DNA of 64,000 nucleotides from an uncultured Alphaproteobacteria bacterium. Its GTDB lineage: Bacteria; Pseudomonadota; Alphaproteobacteria; JALCBB01. Positions 23,016 through 31,552 of this stretch are shown in pieces (positions within the stretch are counted from its first letter, which is position 1; every line of letters begins with the position of its first letter). The notes beneath the pieces are model-generated. The model worked only from the letters and a program-made list of their open reading frames with translations. It searched no databases and was not told the origin of the DNA. The translations under genes were made by a program, and so were the position numbers. The DNA lies in assembly GCA_958267355.1 (NCBI GenBank), contig OY279575.1, positions 976,335 through 1,040,334 on the forward strand, written 5' to 3'.

Positions 23016-24608
23016 ATGACCCAAAAAACCAAACCAAACCTTGAATGGACACGGGCAGGACTACCACGCAGGCAGTTTCTGCAAGCCACGTCAGCCCTGG
23101 GAGCAACTACAGCAGTCGGCCTTGGCACACAAGCCGCTTCAGCAGCAGGCGGGACGCTAAAGTCTCGCACCTATGCCGATATGCGCTCGCTGGATCCCGC
23201 CTTTAGTCAGGGCATAACCGACGAGGAGATTCAGGGCCCGATCTACTCCAAGCTGATTCAATACACACCAGGGCGCGAGTGGGGATGGCAGAAAGATGCC
23301 GCCGCAATGATAGAGCAAGTAGACTCAACTCATATCAAATTCGCCCTGCGTAGCGATATGGGCTTCACCAACGGCTTCGGAGCCATGACCGCCGAAGATG
23401 TTAAATACTCCTTTGAGCGAATCATTGACGAGAGCTTGGAGTCTTCTAATGCTCCCGATTGGGGCGCACTTGATCATGTGGAAGTCACAGGCGAACGCAC
23501 AGGCACTATCGTGCTCAAAAACGCCTTCCAACCCCTGTGGTCAATCACCCTGCCCCATATCGCAGGAAATATCGTCTCTAAGAAGGCGTTTGAGTCGGTC
23601 GGCGGGCAGATCTCTACCGAACCCGTGGCGAGTTCAGGCCCCTATATGCACAAGTCGTGGGAACCAAAACAAAAAACTACCCTCGTGCGTAATCCCAATT
23701 GGAAAGGCAAACCCGCCGCCTTTGATGAGATTCAGATCTTCCACATTGACGACGAAAAAGCCGCCGAAATCGCCTTTGAAGCAGGTGAGCTGGATTTCAC
23801 TCGCGTCTCTCTGGCTTCACTGGAACGATTGCTCGCCAATCCGCCTGCGAACTCTACAGTGGAGGAATTCCCGTCGCTGTACTATGTCTGGGTAGGAATG
23901 AACCTAGAAAACGAAAAGCTCAAGAACAAAAAACTGCGACAGGCAATCCAATACGCCATTGATGTGCCTTCCATTATGGAAGCTTCTTATTTTGGCGTAG
24001 CCCAACCCTCAACCGGGATTATCGCCCCCGGACTGGTAGGACACCGCCCAACAGGAATGATTCCGCCATCGCAGAACCTTGAGAAAGCACAACAACTGCT
24101 AGAAGAGTCAGGAATGGCTGGCACCAACTTGGCAATCGATGTGCTTAACAAGCAAGCCAATGTCACCACAGCACAGATTGTTCAGGCAAACCTAGCGCAA
24201 ATCGGAATCAACCTAGAAGTACGCCTACACGAAGGCGCAACGTTCTGGGTGCTCGGTGATGAAAGTGCAGGCGAGCAGTGGAAGGATATGGAGCTAGTGC
24301 TCAACCGCTTCTCTATGACTCCTGACCCGTACTATGCAACCGCGTGGTTCACATGCGAACAAGTCGGTATCTGGAACTGGGAACGCATGTGCAATAGCGA
24401 ATTTGATGAACTCCATATGGCAGGGCAAAGCGAAGGCGATGTCGCCAAACGCAACGAAATCTATCGCAAAGCCCAAGACCTGATGGAAGAGTCAGGTGCA
24501 TACAAGTTCATCACCCACGAAGCTACGCCTGTCATCTATCGCAACACGATTAACCCCGCGTTGCGTCCTGATGGATTGGCTCTGTTGCGCTTCTTTACAC
24601 CAGCGTAA
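23016..24608 (+). CDS. dppA: Peptide-type ABC transporter substrate-binding protein
   Basis: 530 residues, solute-binding family 5 (peptide, dipeptide, nickel or glutathione). It captures the ligand in the periplasm and passes it to the permease encoded downstream. The N-terminus is a twin-arginine signal: LPRRQFLQATSALG, then a hydrophobic run to TQAASAAGG. Family features include SLDPAFSQGITDEEIQGPIY, YKFALR-like strands, TAEDVKYSFERI and LRQAIQYAIDVPSIM. AAGGAGG lies ten bases before the ATG. A Tat rather than a Sec signal is less usual for this family but not rare in proteobacteria. The symbol is by family position only; ligand unknown. Confidence 0.85.
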   Translation: MTQKTKPNLEWTRAGLPRRQFLQATSALGATTAVGLGTQAASAAGGTLKSRTYADMRSLDPAFSQGITDEEIQGPIYSKLIQYTPGREWGWQKDAAAMIEQVDSTHIKFALRSDMGFTNGFGAMTAEDVKYSFERIIDESLESSNAPDWGALDHVEVTGERTGTIVLKNAFQPLWSITLPHIAGNIVSKKAFESVGGQISTEPVASSGPYMHKSWEPKQKTTLVRNPNWKGKPAAFDEIQIFHIDDEKAAEIAFEAGELDFTRVSLASLERLLANPPANSTVEEFPSLYYVWVGMNLENEKLKNKKLRQAIQYAIDVPSIMEASYFGVAQPSTGIIAPGLVGHRPTGMIPPSQNLEKAQQLLEESGMAGTNLAIDVLNKQANVTTAQIVQANLAQIGINLEVRLHEGATFWVLGDESAGEQWKDMELVLNRFSMTPDPYYATAWFTCEQVGIWNWERMCNSEFDELHMAGQSEGDVAKRNEIYRKAQDLMEESGAYKFITHEATPVIYRNTINPALRPDGLALLRFFTPA

Positions 24609-24659
24609 GGTATAGACTCCTTACTTGGAGACTCCTTACTTGGAGACTCCTACGCAGAA

Positions 24660-24697
24660 CGGGGCGGTGGTATAGTCATCACCGCCCCGATTTTTTT
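24660..24697 (+). terminator. Rho-independent terminator after the binding-protein gene
   Basis: CGGGGCGGTG, ten-base loop, CACCGCCCCG, then A and seven Ts. A 10-bp perfect stem. It should reduce transcription of the permease and ATPase genes relative to the binding protein. Confidence 0.9.
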
Positions 24698-24702
24698 AAC
24701 GC

Positions 24703-24883
24703 CAATGGACTCGCACGCTATCTAATGGACTTGCCTGTTGTTCGCTACACTCGCCCGCTGTCCGATGGGCTTGCCCGCTGTCTGATGGACTTGCCTGTTG
24801 TTCGCTACACTCGCCCGCTATCTGATGGACTCGCCCGCTGTTCGCTACACTCGCCCGCTATCTGATGGACTCGCACGCTACAC
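24703..24883 (+). repeat. 20-bp tandem array between dppA and dppB
   Basis: Units of the type TCTGATGGACTCGCCCGCTG alternate with TTCGCTACACTCGCCCGCTG, about nine in all. There are no unique spacers. Confidence 0.8.
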
Positions 24884-24966
24884 AAAAATGCCCAACAAAA
24901 AACACAACTGCTAAACACAACTGCTAAACACAAATGCCGAACACAGACACTTAACGACACTTAACA

Positions 24967-25911
24967 ATGCTTAACTATGCAATCAAACGAATTGGCTTGG
25001 CGATTGTTATCGCAGTCCTATCGGTGACTCTGCTGTTTATTATTATTCAGCTGATCCCAGGAGACCCAGCACGGACAATGCTAGGTCCACGAGCAACTCC
25101 CGAACTTATCGCCAGTATTCGCGAGCGGATGGGCTTAGACAAACCGCTTCCCATACAAATTTTGATTTTCTTCACCAATATGCTCCGTGGCGATCTGGGT
25201 GTAGATATTTTTTCCAATCGCTCCGTTACCACAGTTGTCTTTAATCAATTTCCATACACCTTAGCCCTAATCGCCGCTTCAATCACTTGGTCAGCAGTAC
25301 TAGGAATTTTTCTCGGATGCTTTTCCGCTATGCGTAGAAATTCATTCGCTGACCGACTCATGGGTGTACTATCAGTCAGCTTTATCGCCGTGCCTGCCTT
25401 TGTTGTCGCGCTTTATTCTTTGCTCATCTTTGCCGTAAAGTTGCAGTGGTTTCCCGCAATCGGTGCAGGAGAACCCGAAAACCTAAAAGACCAACTCTGG
25501 CACCTAGTCCTGCCAAGCTTCGCCATCGGCTTGTCATGGGTCGGATATATCGCTCGGCTGGTGCGGGCTTCTATGCTGGAAATCATCGGCGAAGGACACA
25601 TACGCACAGCCCGTGCCTTCGGCTTACCCGAACGCTGGATCACATACCGCTACGCACTGCGGCTCGCCATCTTGCCCACCATCACCGTAATCGGTGTCGG
25701 TATGGGATTTCTTCTCTCAGCCGCAGTCTTCGCCGAAATCGTCTTCGCTCGCCCCGGCTTGGGTAAGCTGGTGATTGATTCAATTACAACGCGGAACTAT
25801 CCAGTAGTGATGGGTTCGGTGGTGATTAGTACCGTGGTGTTTGTCGCCTCCACAACAATTTCTGATTTAATAAATGCCATGCTAGACCCACGCATTCGCC
25901 AATCAGTTTAA
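24967..25911 (+). CDS. dppB: ABC transporter permease, DppB type
   Basis: 314 residues with about six membrane helices; one half of the inner-membrane channel for the importer. Family marks are LLFIIIQLIPGDPARTMLGP at the N-terminus (the GDP motif of DppB/OppB), the short N-terminal TM plus soluble loop, and the coupling-helix EAA region YIARLVRASMLEIIGEGHIR with ARAFGLPERW. The start at ATG 24967 lies inside an ACACTTAAC tandem array and has no clear ribosome site. The gene C-terminus DLINAMLDPRIR is typical. Confidence 0.9.
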   Translation: MLNYAIKRIGLAIVIAVLSVTLLFIIIQLIPGDPARTMLGPRATPELIASIRERMGLDKPLPIQILIFFTNMLRGDLGVDIFSNRSVTTVVFNQFPYTLALIAASITWSAVLGIFLGCFSAMRRNSFADRLMGVLSVSFIAVPAFVVALYSLLIFAVKLQWFPAIGAGEPENLKDQLWHLVLPSFAIGLSWVGYIARLVRASMLEIIGEGHIRTARAFGLPERWITYRYALRLAILPTITVIGVGMGFLLSAAVFAEIVFARPGLGKLVIDSITTRNYPVVMGSVVISTVVFVASTTISDLINAMLDPRIRQSV

Positions 25912-25922
25912 GAAAACACTTT

Positions 25923-25954
25923 AAAGAACACAAAATGTAAAGAACGCAAAATGT
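25923..25954 (+). repeat. 16-bp duplication carrying two ATGs before dppC
   Basis: AAAGAACACAAAATGT is followed directly by AAAGAACGCAAAATGT. The second copy contains the ATG used for dppC (25951); the first carries a decoy ATG out of frame. Confidence 0.8.
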
Positions 25955-26850
25955 CTTCGCTTAACACCTCTGTAAAACGCACGGAAAAACCCGCCAAAAC
26001 AAAAAGCGAGTTTATGACAATCGTGCACGCCATCGTCAAAGACCCACTCGGGCTGACGGGCTTGATAATCGTCTCGCTGGTTTTATTTACAGCTATCTTC
26101 GCACAGTGGATCACTCCCTATGACCCGATTGCACTCAATATCAAAGATCGCATGCAAGGGCCATCGCTGAAACACTGGCTCGGCACAGACCAACTCGGAC
26201 GCGATACACTGTCACGAGTCATCATGGGAAGCCAAGTCGCTATGCAAGTCGCTATACCGACAATTCTCGGCGCAATGACAATCGGCATTTCACTCGGAAT
26301 GATCGCAGGCTTCGGACCACGCTGGTTAGACAATTTGATTATTCTGTTTTTTGATACAGTACGTTCGTTTCCAACTGTAATGTTTGCTCTCGCCGTTGTT
26401 GCACTCGTCGGGCCAAGTTTGAAGACCGTGATTTTTGTAATTATGATGACTTCTATTCCTACCTACGGACGGGTCGTGCGCACGCAGACCCTGTCTTTGC
26501 GCAATAGCGAATTCATTATGGCAGAACGCTCAATGGGAGCTTCAGTGTTTCGCATATTGACCGTGCATATCCTGCCGAATGTGCTAGGGCCTTTGGCAGT
26601 ACTCGCCGCTATGGATATTCCAACCATTGTCGGACTAGAAGCAGGCTTGTCGTTCTTAGGAATGGGAGTACAGCCGCCGACTCCGTCTTGGGGCTCTATT
26701 TTGAATGACGGCTATACGCTCATCCGCAACACACCGTGGATTATTGTCGCAGGAGGAATTCCGCTCATCTTAACAACGCTAGGCTTCACCTTCCTAGGCG
26801 AAACCCTGCGCGATGTCGTTGACCCCAAACTACGCAAACGCAATACATGA
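25951..26850 (+). CDS. dppC: ABC transporter permease, DppC type
   Basis: 299 residues, second channel subunit. Seen: one N-terminal helix, the family block WITPYDPIALNIKDRMQGPS and HWLGTDQLGRDTLSRVIMG, four to five further helices, the EAA loop (RTQTLSLRNSEFIMAERSMG) and the terminal LGETLRDVVDPKLRKR. It is 39 bp after dppB. Confidence 0.9.
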   Translation: MSSLNTSVKRTEKPAKTKSEFMTIVHAIVKDPLGLTGLIIVSLVLFTAIFAQWITPYDPIALNIKDRMQGPSLKHWLGTDQLGRDTLSRVIMGSQVAMQVAIPTILGAMTIGISLGMIAGFGPRWLDNLIILFFDTVRSFPTVMFALAVVALVGPSLKTVIFVIMMTSIPTYGRVVRTQTLSLRNSEFIMAERSMGASVFRILTVHILPNVLGPLAVLAAMDIPTIVGLEAGLSFLGMGVQPPTPSWGSILNDGYTLIRNTPWIIVAGGIPLILTTLGFTFLGETLRDVVDPKLRKRNT

Positions 26851-26859
26851 GCCACAACA

Positions 26860-27867
26860 ATGCGTGACGATGTTCTGCAGATTGAAAATCTGTCCATTCA
26901 TTACGATACGCCTCGCGGAGCACTCAAAGCCTTGCGGCATGTCAATCTGCGCGTACCACGCGGCAAAATCGTCGGTGTCGTCGGCGAAAGTGGCTGCGGT
27001 AAATCTACACTGATTTCAGCAGTGATACGTTTGTTGGCTCCGAACGCAACGATTACTTCAGGAGCTATTCAGTTTGACGGCAAAGATTTTCTCGCACTTT
27101 CAGAATCCGCCGTTCGCAACCTGCGCGGACAAGATATTTCAATGGTCTTCCAAGACCCCATGCAGACGCATAATCCTGTACTCACAATCGGACGGCAAAT
27201 GACCGATATTCAATACCGCAACAATACAAGCAAAAACGAAAAACGTACACGAGCCATTGAAATGTTAGCCCTAGTAGGAATTCCCGATCCCGAACGGCGT
27301 TTGGCACAGTATCCGCACGAATTCTCAGGCGGAATGCGCCAGCGTATCGCCATCGCTATGGCACTTATGGCTCGCCCCAAACTGCTCATCGCCGACGAAC
27401 CCACCACAGCCCTAGACGCAACCCTAGAAGTGCAAATCATCAAACGATTACACGAACTACAGGCAGAAATCGGCTGCTCTGTTTTGTTTATCTCACATCA
27501 TCTCGGCGTAATCGCCGAACTATGCCAAGAAGTCGTGGTGATGTACGCAGGAGAAGTGGTTGAACAAGGCTCCGTGCGAGAAGTGTTTCACACGCCCCAG
27601 CACCCCTACACCAAAGCACTCCTAGAGTGTGACCCCGCACATATCAAAAAAGCAACCCGCAACTTGCCAACTATTCCAGGAGAAATTCCTGACTTGGTGA
27701 ATCTTCCGACAGGTTGCGCCTTTACCGAACGCTGCTCGCATGCCTTTGCCTCCTGTCGGGTGAATCGTCCCGCTTGGACTGCTGTGAATGCCGTGACTGG
27801 TGTGAATGCCGCACAAAGCGAGCACTATAAGCTGTGCCACCTAGACAAGCTGGAAGGTACAGTATGA
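26860..27867 (+). CDS. dppD: ABC transporter ATPase, DppD type
   Basis: 335 residues. Powers import by ATP hydrolysis with the DppF-type partner. Walker A GESGCGKST (about 44-52), Q-loop FQDPMQT, signature FSGGMRQRIAIAMAL, Walker [13 protein letters not shown] and the H-loop ISHHLG are all intact. The C-terminal oligopeptide-transporter domain has cysteines in PTGCAFTERCSHAFASC, the iron-sulfur-like motif of this subfamily. It starts nine bases after dppC. Confidence 0.92.
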   Translation: MRDDVLQIENLSIHYDTPRGALKALRHVNLRVPRGKIVGVVGESGCGKSTLISAVIRLLAPNATITSGAIQFDGKDFLALSESAVRNLRGQDISMVFQDPMQTHNPVLTIGRQMTDIQYRNNTSKNEKRTRAIEMLALVGIPDPERRLAQYPHEFSGGMRQRIAIAMALMARPKLLIADEPTTALDATLEVQIIKRLHELQAEIGCSVLFISHHLGVIAELCQEVVVMYAGEVVEQGSVREVFHTPQHPYTKALLECDPAHIKKATRNLPTIPGEIPDLVNLPTGCAFTERCSHAFASCRVNRPAWTAVNAVTGVNAAQSEHYKLCHLDKLEGTV

Positions 27868-28895
27868 CCACCCTGCTGGAAGTAAAAGATGTCAAAGTCA
27901 GGTTTCGTATGGGCGGCGGAGTCTTATCTTCGCTCGGGCTTGGGCTCGGACAAGAAGTAGAAGCCGTAGCAGGGGTTTCGCTCACCCTAGACGAAGGAGA
28001 AACCTACGGTATCGTCGGCGAGTCAGGGTCAGGCAAAACCACTTTGGCACGCGCAATCGGCGGATTATTTCACGCCCAAGAAGGCTCCATTCGCTTTCAA
28101 GGCACAGAGTTATGCGGACTGTCAGAAGCGAAATTTCGTCCGCATCGCAAGCACATCGCAATGATGTTTCAAGATCCAATTGGCTCGCTAAGTCCTAGAT
28201 TGACTGTGCGCTCATTGCTAACCGAACCCTACAAGATTCAAGGAATGAAAGATAAAGACTTAACCTCCGAAGCAAAACGCCTGCTGGCAATGGTTGGCCT
28301 GCCCGCCGAATTCGCCTCACGTTTCGCCTATCAACTCTCAGGCGGACAAGCCCGCCGCGTCGGAGTAGCACGAGCCCTAGCTCTTAACCCCAAACTAATA
28401 CTCGCCGATGAACCAACAGCAGGGCTTGATGTATCAGTACAAGGTGAACTTCTAAACCTATTGGCAAGCCTACAAGACAAGCTGGGCTTATCTATGATCA
28501 TTATCACCCACAATCTAAATGTCGTGCGCCACATCACCGATAGAATGGGAATCATGTACCTCGGACGTTTCGTTGAAGAAGGACAAACCGAAGATATCTT
28601 CGCTCAGCCACAACACCCCTATACCCTAGCCTTGTTAGCCGCTAATCCCGAACCTGACCCCGACGCACAGCTCGCACGGATAGAACTCAAAGGCGAACCA
28701 CCCAGTCTTGTACAAAGACCGCTGGGGTGTGAATTTCATCCGCGCTGTCCGTTTGTGCAGGAGCTATGTAAATCAGGTACGGCTCCCGCTTGGGCAGGAA
28801 TCAATGCACGCCACTTCCATCGCTGCCACTTTCCGCAGGGCTCAAGTGCGCAAGGCGCAGAAGTCGCAGAAGTCGCAGAAGTCGCAGAAGTTTAG
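27864..28895 (+). CDS. dppF: ABC transporter ATPase, DppF type, with EVA-repeat tail
   Basis: 343 residues from the ATG at 27864, which overlaps the dppD stop as ATGA; an upstream ATG in the same frame only reads back into dppD. Walker A GESGSGKTT, signature LSGGQARRVGVARAL, Walker B LILADEPTAGLD, H-loop ITHNLN. It carries the C-terminal cysteine motif LGCEFHPRCPFVQELC. The chain ends in EVAEVAEVAEV, encoded by four copies of a 9-bp repeat, which is not part of the family and looks like a recent in-frame expansion. Confidence 0.92.
   Translation: MTTLLEVKDVKVRFRMGGGVLSSLGLGLGQEVEAVAGVSLTLDEGETYGIVGESGSGKTTLARAIGGLFHAQEGSIRFQGTELCGLSEAKFRPHRKHIAMMFQDPIGSLSPRLTVRSLLTEPYKIQGMKDKDLTSEAKRLLAMVGLPAEFASRFAYQLSGGQARRVGVARALALNPKLILADEPTAGLDVSVQGELLNLLASLQDKLGLSMIIITHNLNVVRHITDRMGIMYLGRFVEEGQTEDIFAQPQHPYTLALLAANPEPDPDAQLARIELKGEPPSLVQRPLGCEFHPRCPFVQELCKSGTAPAWAGINARHFHRCHFPQGSSAQGAEVAEVAEVAEV
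28857..28894 (+). repeat. 9-bp in-frame tandem repeat at the dppF 3' end
   Basis: GCAGAAGTC repeated about four times up to the stop codon. Confidence 0.85.
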
Positions 28896-28911
28896 GTCGG
28901 TACAGCGGGGG

Positions 28912-29634
28912 CTAACGCTTGCAGTTGATGCCGTTGTAGGTGGCTAGGGCTTCTAGGGAGTCCACATATTCTAAGTCGCTGGCTTCTAAGCTTGGGCGTA
29001 GGTTAAATACATCAAGCGTAAGCTCGCCGTTTTCTAAACGAGCGCGCTTCGCTTCTTCATCAGACTCACGAGCTTCACTCGCCGCCAAGACCTGCGCCGC
29101 GTTTTTCTGTGCCACGACTGTGACTCCATCATCGTCAGCAACAATTACATCGCCTGGGAAAACCAATTGTCCCGCGCAAACAATCGGAACATTAACCGCT
29201 CCCAAAGTACTTTTCACCGTGCCTTTCATAGATACCGCCCGCGACCAAGCAGGAAATTGCATCTTCTTCAAAGTCGCCGTGTCGCGTACCCCTCCGTCAA
29301 TAACAATACCCCGCACACCGCGTGATTGCGCACAGGTGGCTAACAAGTCGCCGAAAAATCCATCCGTGTTTTCAGTCACACAAGCCACTACCAGAATATC
29401 GCCCGCCTGACAAAACTCTAATGCAACATGAATCATCCAGTTGTCGCCAGGTTGTGCCAGAACCGTTAGAGCATTGCCCGCTATCGTGTCTCCGTCGTAG
29501 ATGGGGCGCATATACGGACGCAAATTGCCAATCCGCCCCTGCGCTTCGTGGACCGTCGCCGAACCAAGCGCGGCAAAACCATCCACCAATGCCATATCAG
29601 TGCGGGTGATCGTGCGAACAGCAACAGGTTTCAT
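28912..29634 (-). CDS. ligK: LigK/GalC-type 4-carboxy-4-hydroxy-2-oxoadipate aldolase
   Basis: 240 residues of the RraA-like class II aldolase family. In protocatechuate or gallate breakdown this enzyme splits 4-carboxy-4-hydroxy-2-oxoadipate into pyruvate and oxaloacetate and also decarboxylates oxaloacetate. Family marks: ATVHEAQGRIGNL, VLAQPGDNWMIHVALEFCQ, DGFFGDLLATCAQSRGVRG with catalytic arginine and aspartate in VIDGGVRDTATL, and VNVPIVCAGQLVFPGDVIVA. The block pattern with GDNWMIH favours LigK/GalC over RraA. A strong ribosome site (GAAGGAG) precedes ATG 29634. No other ring-cleavage gene is in the window, so it may serve as a general oxaloacetate decarboxylase here. Confidence 0.75.
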   Translation of the reverse strand: MKPVAVRTITRTDMALVDGFAALGSATVHEAQGRIGNLRPYMRPIYDGDTIAGNALTVLAQPGDNWMIHVALEFCQAGDILVVACVTENTDGFFGDLLATCAQSRGVRGIVIDGGVRDTATLKKMQFPAWSRAVSMKGTVKSTLGAVNVPIVCAGQLVFPGDVIVADDDGVTVVAQKNAAQVLAASEARESDEEAKRARLENGELTLDVFNLRPSLEASDLEYVDSLEALATYNGINCKR

Positions 29635-29746
29635 CTTGTTCTCCTTCTGCGTAGTCGGGTTCTGTCTAACGCGGATCTAATAAGCGGATTTAATAAAAGG
29701 TATCACAATCCGCCCCACGCTGGCGAAATTGCCCTATATTAAAGCA

Positions 29747-30100
29747 ATGGCAAAAGTTGGCGATAACGATACCCGTCCGTGGGGGTCTTGGCAGACTGTC
29801 GCGGTAGGAGCGGGCTGGCAAGTGAAAATCTTGCAGGTCAATCCGCACGCACGGCTGTCGCTACAAAGCCACAAACATCGCGCCGAACATTGGGTGGTAA
29901 CTCGCGGCTCCGCCACAGTTGTCGTAGATGACAAAACCCTGCAGCTAGAAGTCAGCGAAAGCGTAAATATTCCGCAAGGCGCAAAACATCGCCTTGAAAA
30001 CCACTCCGCAACGCCTTTGGAAATTACCGAAGTGCAATTCGGGGATGTCTTAGAAGAAAGTGATATTATCCGCCACGAAGACGATTACGGACGCACATAA
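29747..30100 (+). CDS. Cupin, mannose-6-phosphate isomerase-like
   Basis: 117 residues from ATG 29747; six more are possible from 29729. Single cupin domain like the C-terminal half of type II phosphomannose isomerase: PWGSWQTVAVGAGWQVKILQ, then LSLQSHKHRAEHWVVTRGSA with metal ligands H, H and E, and IPQGAKHRLENHSATPLEI. It should bind a metal and a sugar phosphate, or act as a stand-alone isomerase. TATATT lies only six bases before the ATG and there is no ribosome site, so a leaderless transcript is possible. Short genes of this type are common partners of GDP-mannose metabolism; a phosphohexomutase is at 50871. Confidence 0.8.
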   Translation: MAKVGDNDTRPWGSWQTVAVGAGWQVKILQVNPHARLSLQSHKHRAEHWVVTRGSATVVVDDKTLQLEVSESVNIPQGAKHRLENHSATPLEITEVQFGDVLEESDIIRHEDDYGRT

Positions 30101-30117
30101 TCAAGCCCACACACTGT

Positions 30118-30191
30118 TGGGGGATAGTTTAGCGGTAGAACGACGGACTCTGACTCCGTTAGCCTTGGTTCGAATCCAAGTCCCCCAGCCA
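30118..30191 (+). tRNA. tRNA-Gln(CUG)
   Basis: The acceptor stem is TGGGGGA/TCCCCCA with discriminator G and encoded CCA. The anticodon stem is ACGGA/TCCGT with loop CTCTGAC, so the anticodon is CTG. The T arm is CTTGG-TTCGAAT-CCAAG. The U1-A72 pair is typical of tRNA-Gln. No intron. Confidence 0.95.
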
Positions 30192-30229
30192 AAGCTCCCC
30201 CCAGCCAAAGCTTGCCCCAGCCAAGCCCG
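30183..30229 (+). repeat. Tandem copies of the tRNA-Gln 3' end
   Basis: CCCCAGCCAAAGCT occurs at the tRNA terminus and then twice more, slightly altered, directly downstream. Confidence 0.8.
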
Positions 30230-30232
30230 TCA

Positions 30233-30402
30233 AACTATTCCGCAAACGAATTTCTGCTTGGCTGGAAATTGCCCAGTCAATCAATTCCTCAAACATTTTT
30301 TTTACGCAGAATTAATTTTTTGCTGAATCGTCTTTAATTTTTATTCCAGACGCACAATGCGTTTGCCACACAGTGGTTTTAACTCGTAAGGGGGTTTAGC
30401 CC
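30233..30402 (+). repeat. 170-bp direct repeat, copy 1
   Basis: It begins AACTATTCCG and includes a GGCT-GAAATTG segment, TTTTTTGCTGAATCRTC, and the hairpins ACGCA-CAA-TGCGT and CCAC-ACA-GTGG before AACTCGTAAGGGGGTTTAGC. Copy 2 is 218 bp further on. Confidence 0.8.
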
Positions 30403-30450
30403 GTAGGGGGGTTAGCCCGTAGGGGGGTTTAGCCCATAAGGAGATTAATC

Positions 30451-30621
30451 AACTATTCCGTAGACGAGTTTCTGTTTGGCTAGAAATTGCTAAGTCAATC
30501 AATTCCGCAAACAAGTTTTTTGCGCAGAATTAATTTTTTGCTGAATCATCTTTAATTTTTATTCTAGACGCACAATGCGTTTGCCACACAGTGGTTTTAA
30601 CTCGTAAGGGGGTTTAGCCCG
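30451..30621 (+). repeat. 170-bp direct repeat, copy 2
   Basis: Second copy with roughly ten scattered substitutions. Both hairpins are kept intact. Confidence 0.8.
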
Positions 30622-30833
30622 TAAGGGGGCTTAACCCGCAAGGGGGTTTAACGAGTAGGGGGTTTAACCCGTAGGGGGGTTTAGCCCGTAGGGGGGCTTA
30701 ACCCGTAGGGGGTTTAACGCGTAGGGAGATTAATTCACGCTGTATTTAGCCCACAGTGGCTTTAAACTCGCAGGGGGCTTAGGGAGATTAATTCACGCTG
30801 TATTTAGCCCGTAGGGGTTTAGTTCGTAGGGGG
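30604..30833 (+). repeat. Tandem array of GTAGGGGGTTTAGCCC-type units
   Basis: Units of about 16-18 bp alternate between TTTAGCCC, CTTAACCC and TTTAACG endings. A shorter stretch of the same array lies between the two 170-bp repeats (30390-30440). There are no unique spacers, so it is not a CRISPR. Confidence 0.75.
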
Positions 30834-31526
30834 TTAGCCGATAGTGTACTTTTCAGGGTGGGTGTCAGCGCAGTAGGTGTGGTTCGGGTGAGTCATACAG
30901 TGATCATATATCGACTCACAGCGCGGAAAAGCAGAAGTATCAGCTCCCCAACGGCGGGCAGTAAAAACAGCAGGAATAATCGCGCAGTCCGCCATAGTCA
31001 TCTTGTTATACAAAGCGTGTGCGCCCGCTCCGTTGGGTTCTAGGTGGTGGAGCAGCTTTTCTAATGACTCCATAGCGAAACGGTGGGACTCCTTAAGCCA
31101 CTCTAAACGCTCAGCTTGACCCGCTTCTGTCGCCGCGTCTAACCCAGCTCGCGCCACACTACGCAAGGCTATCGGACTCGCGCCTACACTTTGGCCTTCC
31201 GCTACCACTTCCATCACCGCACGAATACGCGCACAAGCCATCGGCTCAGACACAGGCGCGTCAGACACAGGAAAAAGAGTCGGCTCAGGGTGGGTTTCTT
31301 CTAGATATTGCAAGATTGCAGAAGATTGCGTTAATACCTCTCCGCTCGGCAGACGCAAAGCGGGAATCTTACCCTGCGGATTAACCGCTAGGTATTCAGG
31401 CTTGTGCGAATCCCCGTTCAGTGGATGCACCTGCTGACTCTGCCAGTCCAAGCCCTTGTAGGTAAGGGCAATGCGAACACGCCAACAAGGCGCAGATAAC
31501 GGAAAGTCAAAAAGCGTGTAGGTCAT
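30834..31526 (-). CDS. Glutathione transferase, zeta/maleylacetoacetate isomerase-like
   Basis: 230 residues. N-terminal thioredoxin-fold domain with LFDFPLSAPCWRVRIALTYK (the SxxSxRVRIAL-like active-site motif of zeta GSTs, with S11 and C14), cis-proline and GSH binding at GKIPALRLPSGEVLTQSSAI, then the helical domain with KMTMADCAIIPAVFTARRWG. The zeta class isomerises maleylacetoacetate to fumarylacetoacetate in tyrosine breakdown, but no other gene of that pathway is nearby, so a general GST role is also possible. AAGGA precedes ATG 31526. Confidence 0.75.
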   Translation of the reverse strand: MTYTLFDFPLSAPCWRVRIALTYKGLDWQSQQVHPLNGDSHKPEYLAVNPQGKIPALRLPSGEVLTQSSAILQYLEETHPEPTLFPVSDAPVSEPMACARIRAVMEVVAEGQSVGASPIALRSVARAGLDAATEAGQAERLEWLKESHRFAMESLEKLLHHLEPNGAGAHALYNKMTMADCAIIPAVFTARRWGADTSAFPRCESIYDHCMTHPNHTYCADTHPEKYTIG

Positions 31527-31552
31527 AGCAGAATCCTTCAGTCTGATTAAGT

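Larger units (their letters stand above)
24609..24966. other. Intra-operon spacer with terminator and three tandem arrays
   Basis: 358 bases separate the binding-protein gene from its permease. They hold a 15-bp array (24614-24651), a strong terminator, a 20-bp array (24703-24883) and an array of AACACAACTGCT and ACACTTAAC units leading into the next start codon. Confidence 0.75.
30192..30833. other. Repeat-filled spacer after tRNA-Gln
   Basis: No gene. It holds the tRNA-end repeats, two direct copies of a 170-bp block and a long array of GTAGGGGGTTTAGCCC-type units, with a last partial block repeated twice (GGGAGATTAATTCACGCTGT). Confidence 0.75.

Noticed and set aside
24703..24883. CRISPR array
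   Set aside because: Adjacent units with no unique spacers and no cas genes. The same applies to 30604-30833 and 52331-52700.
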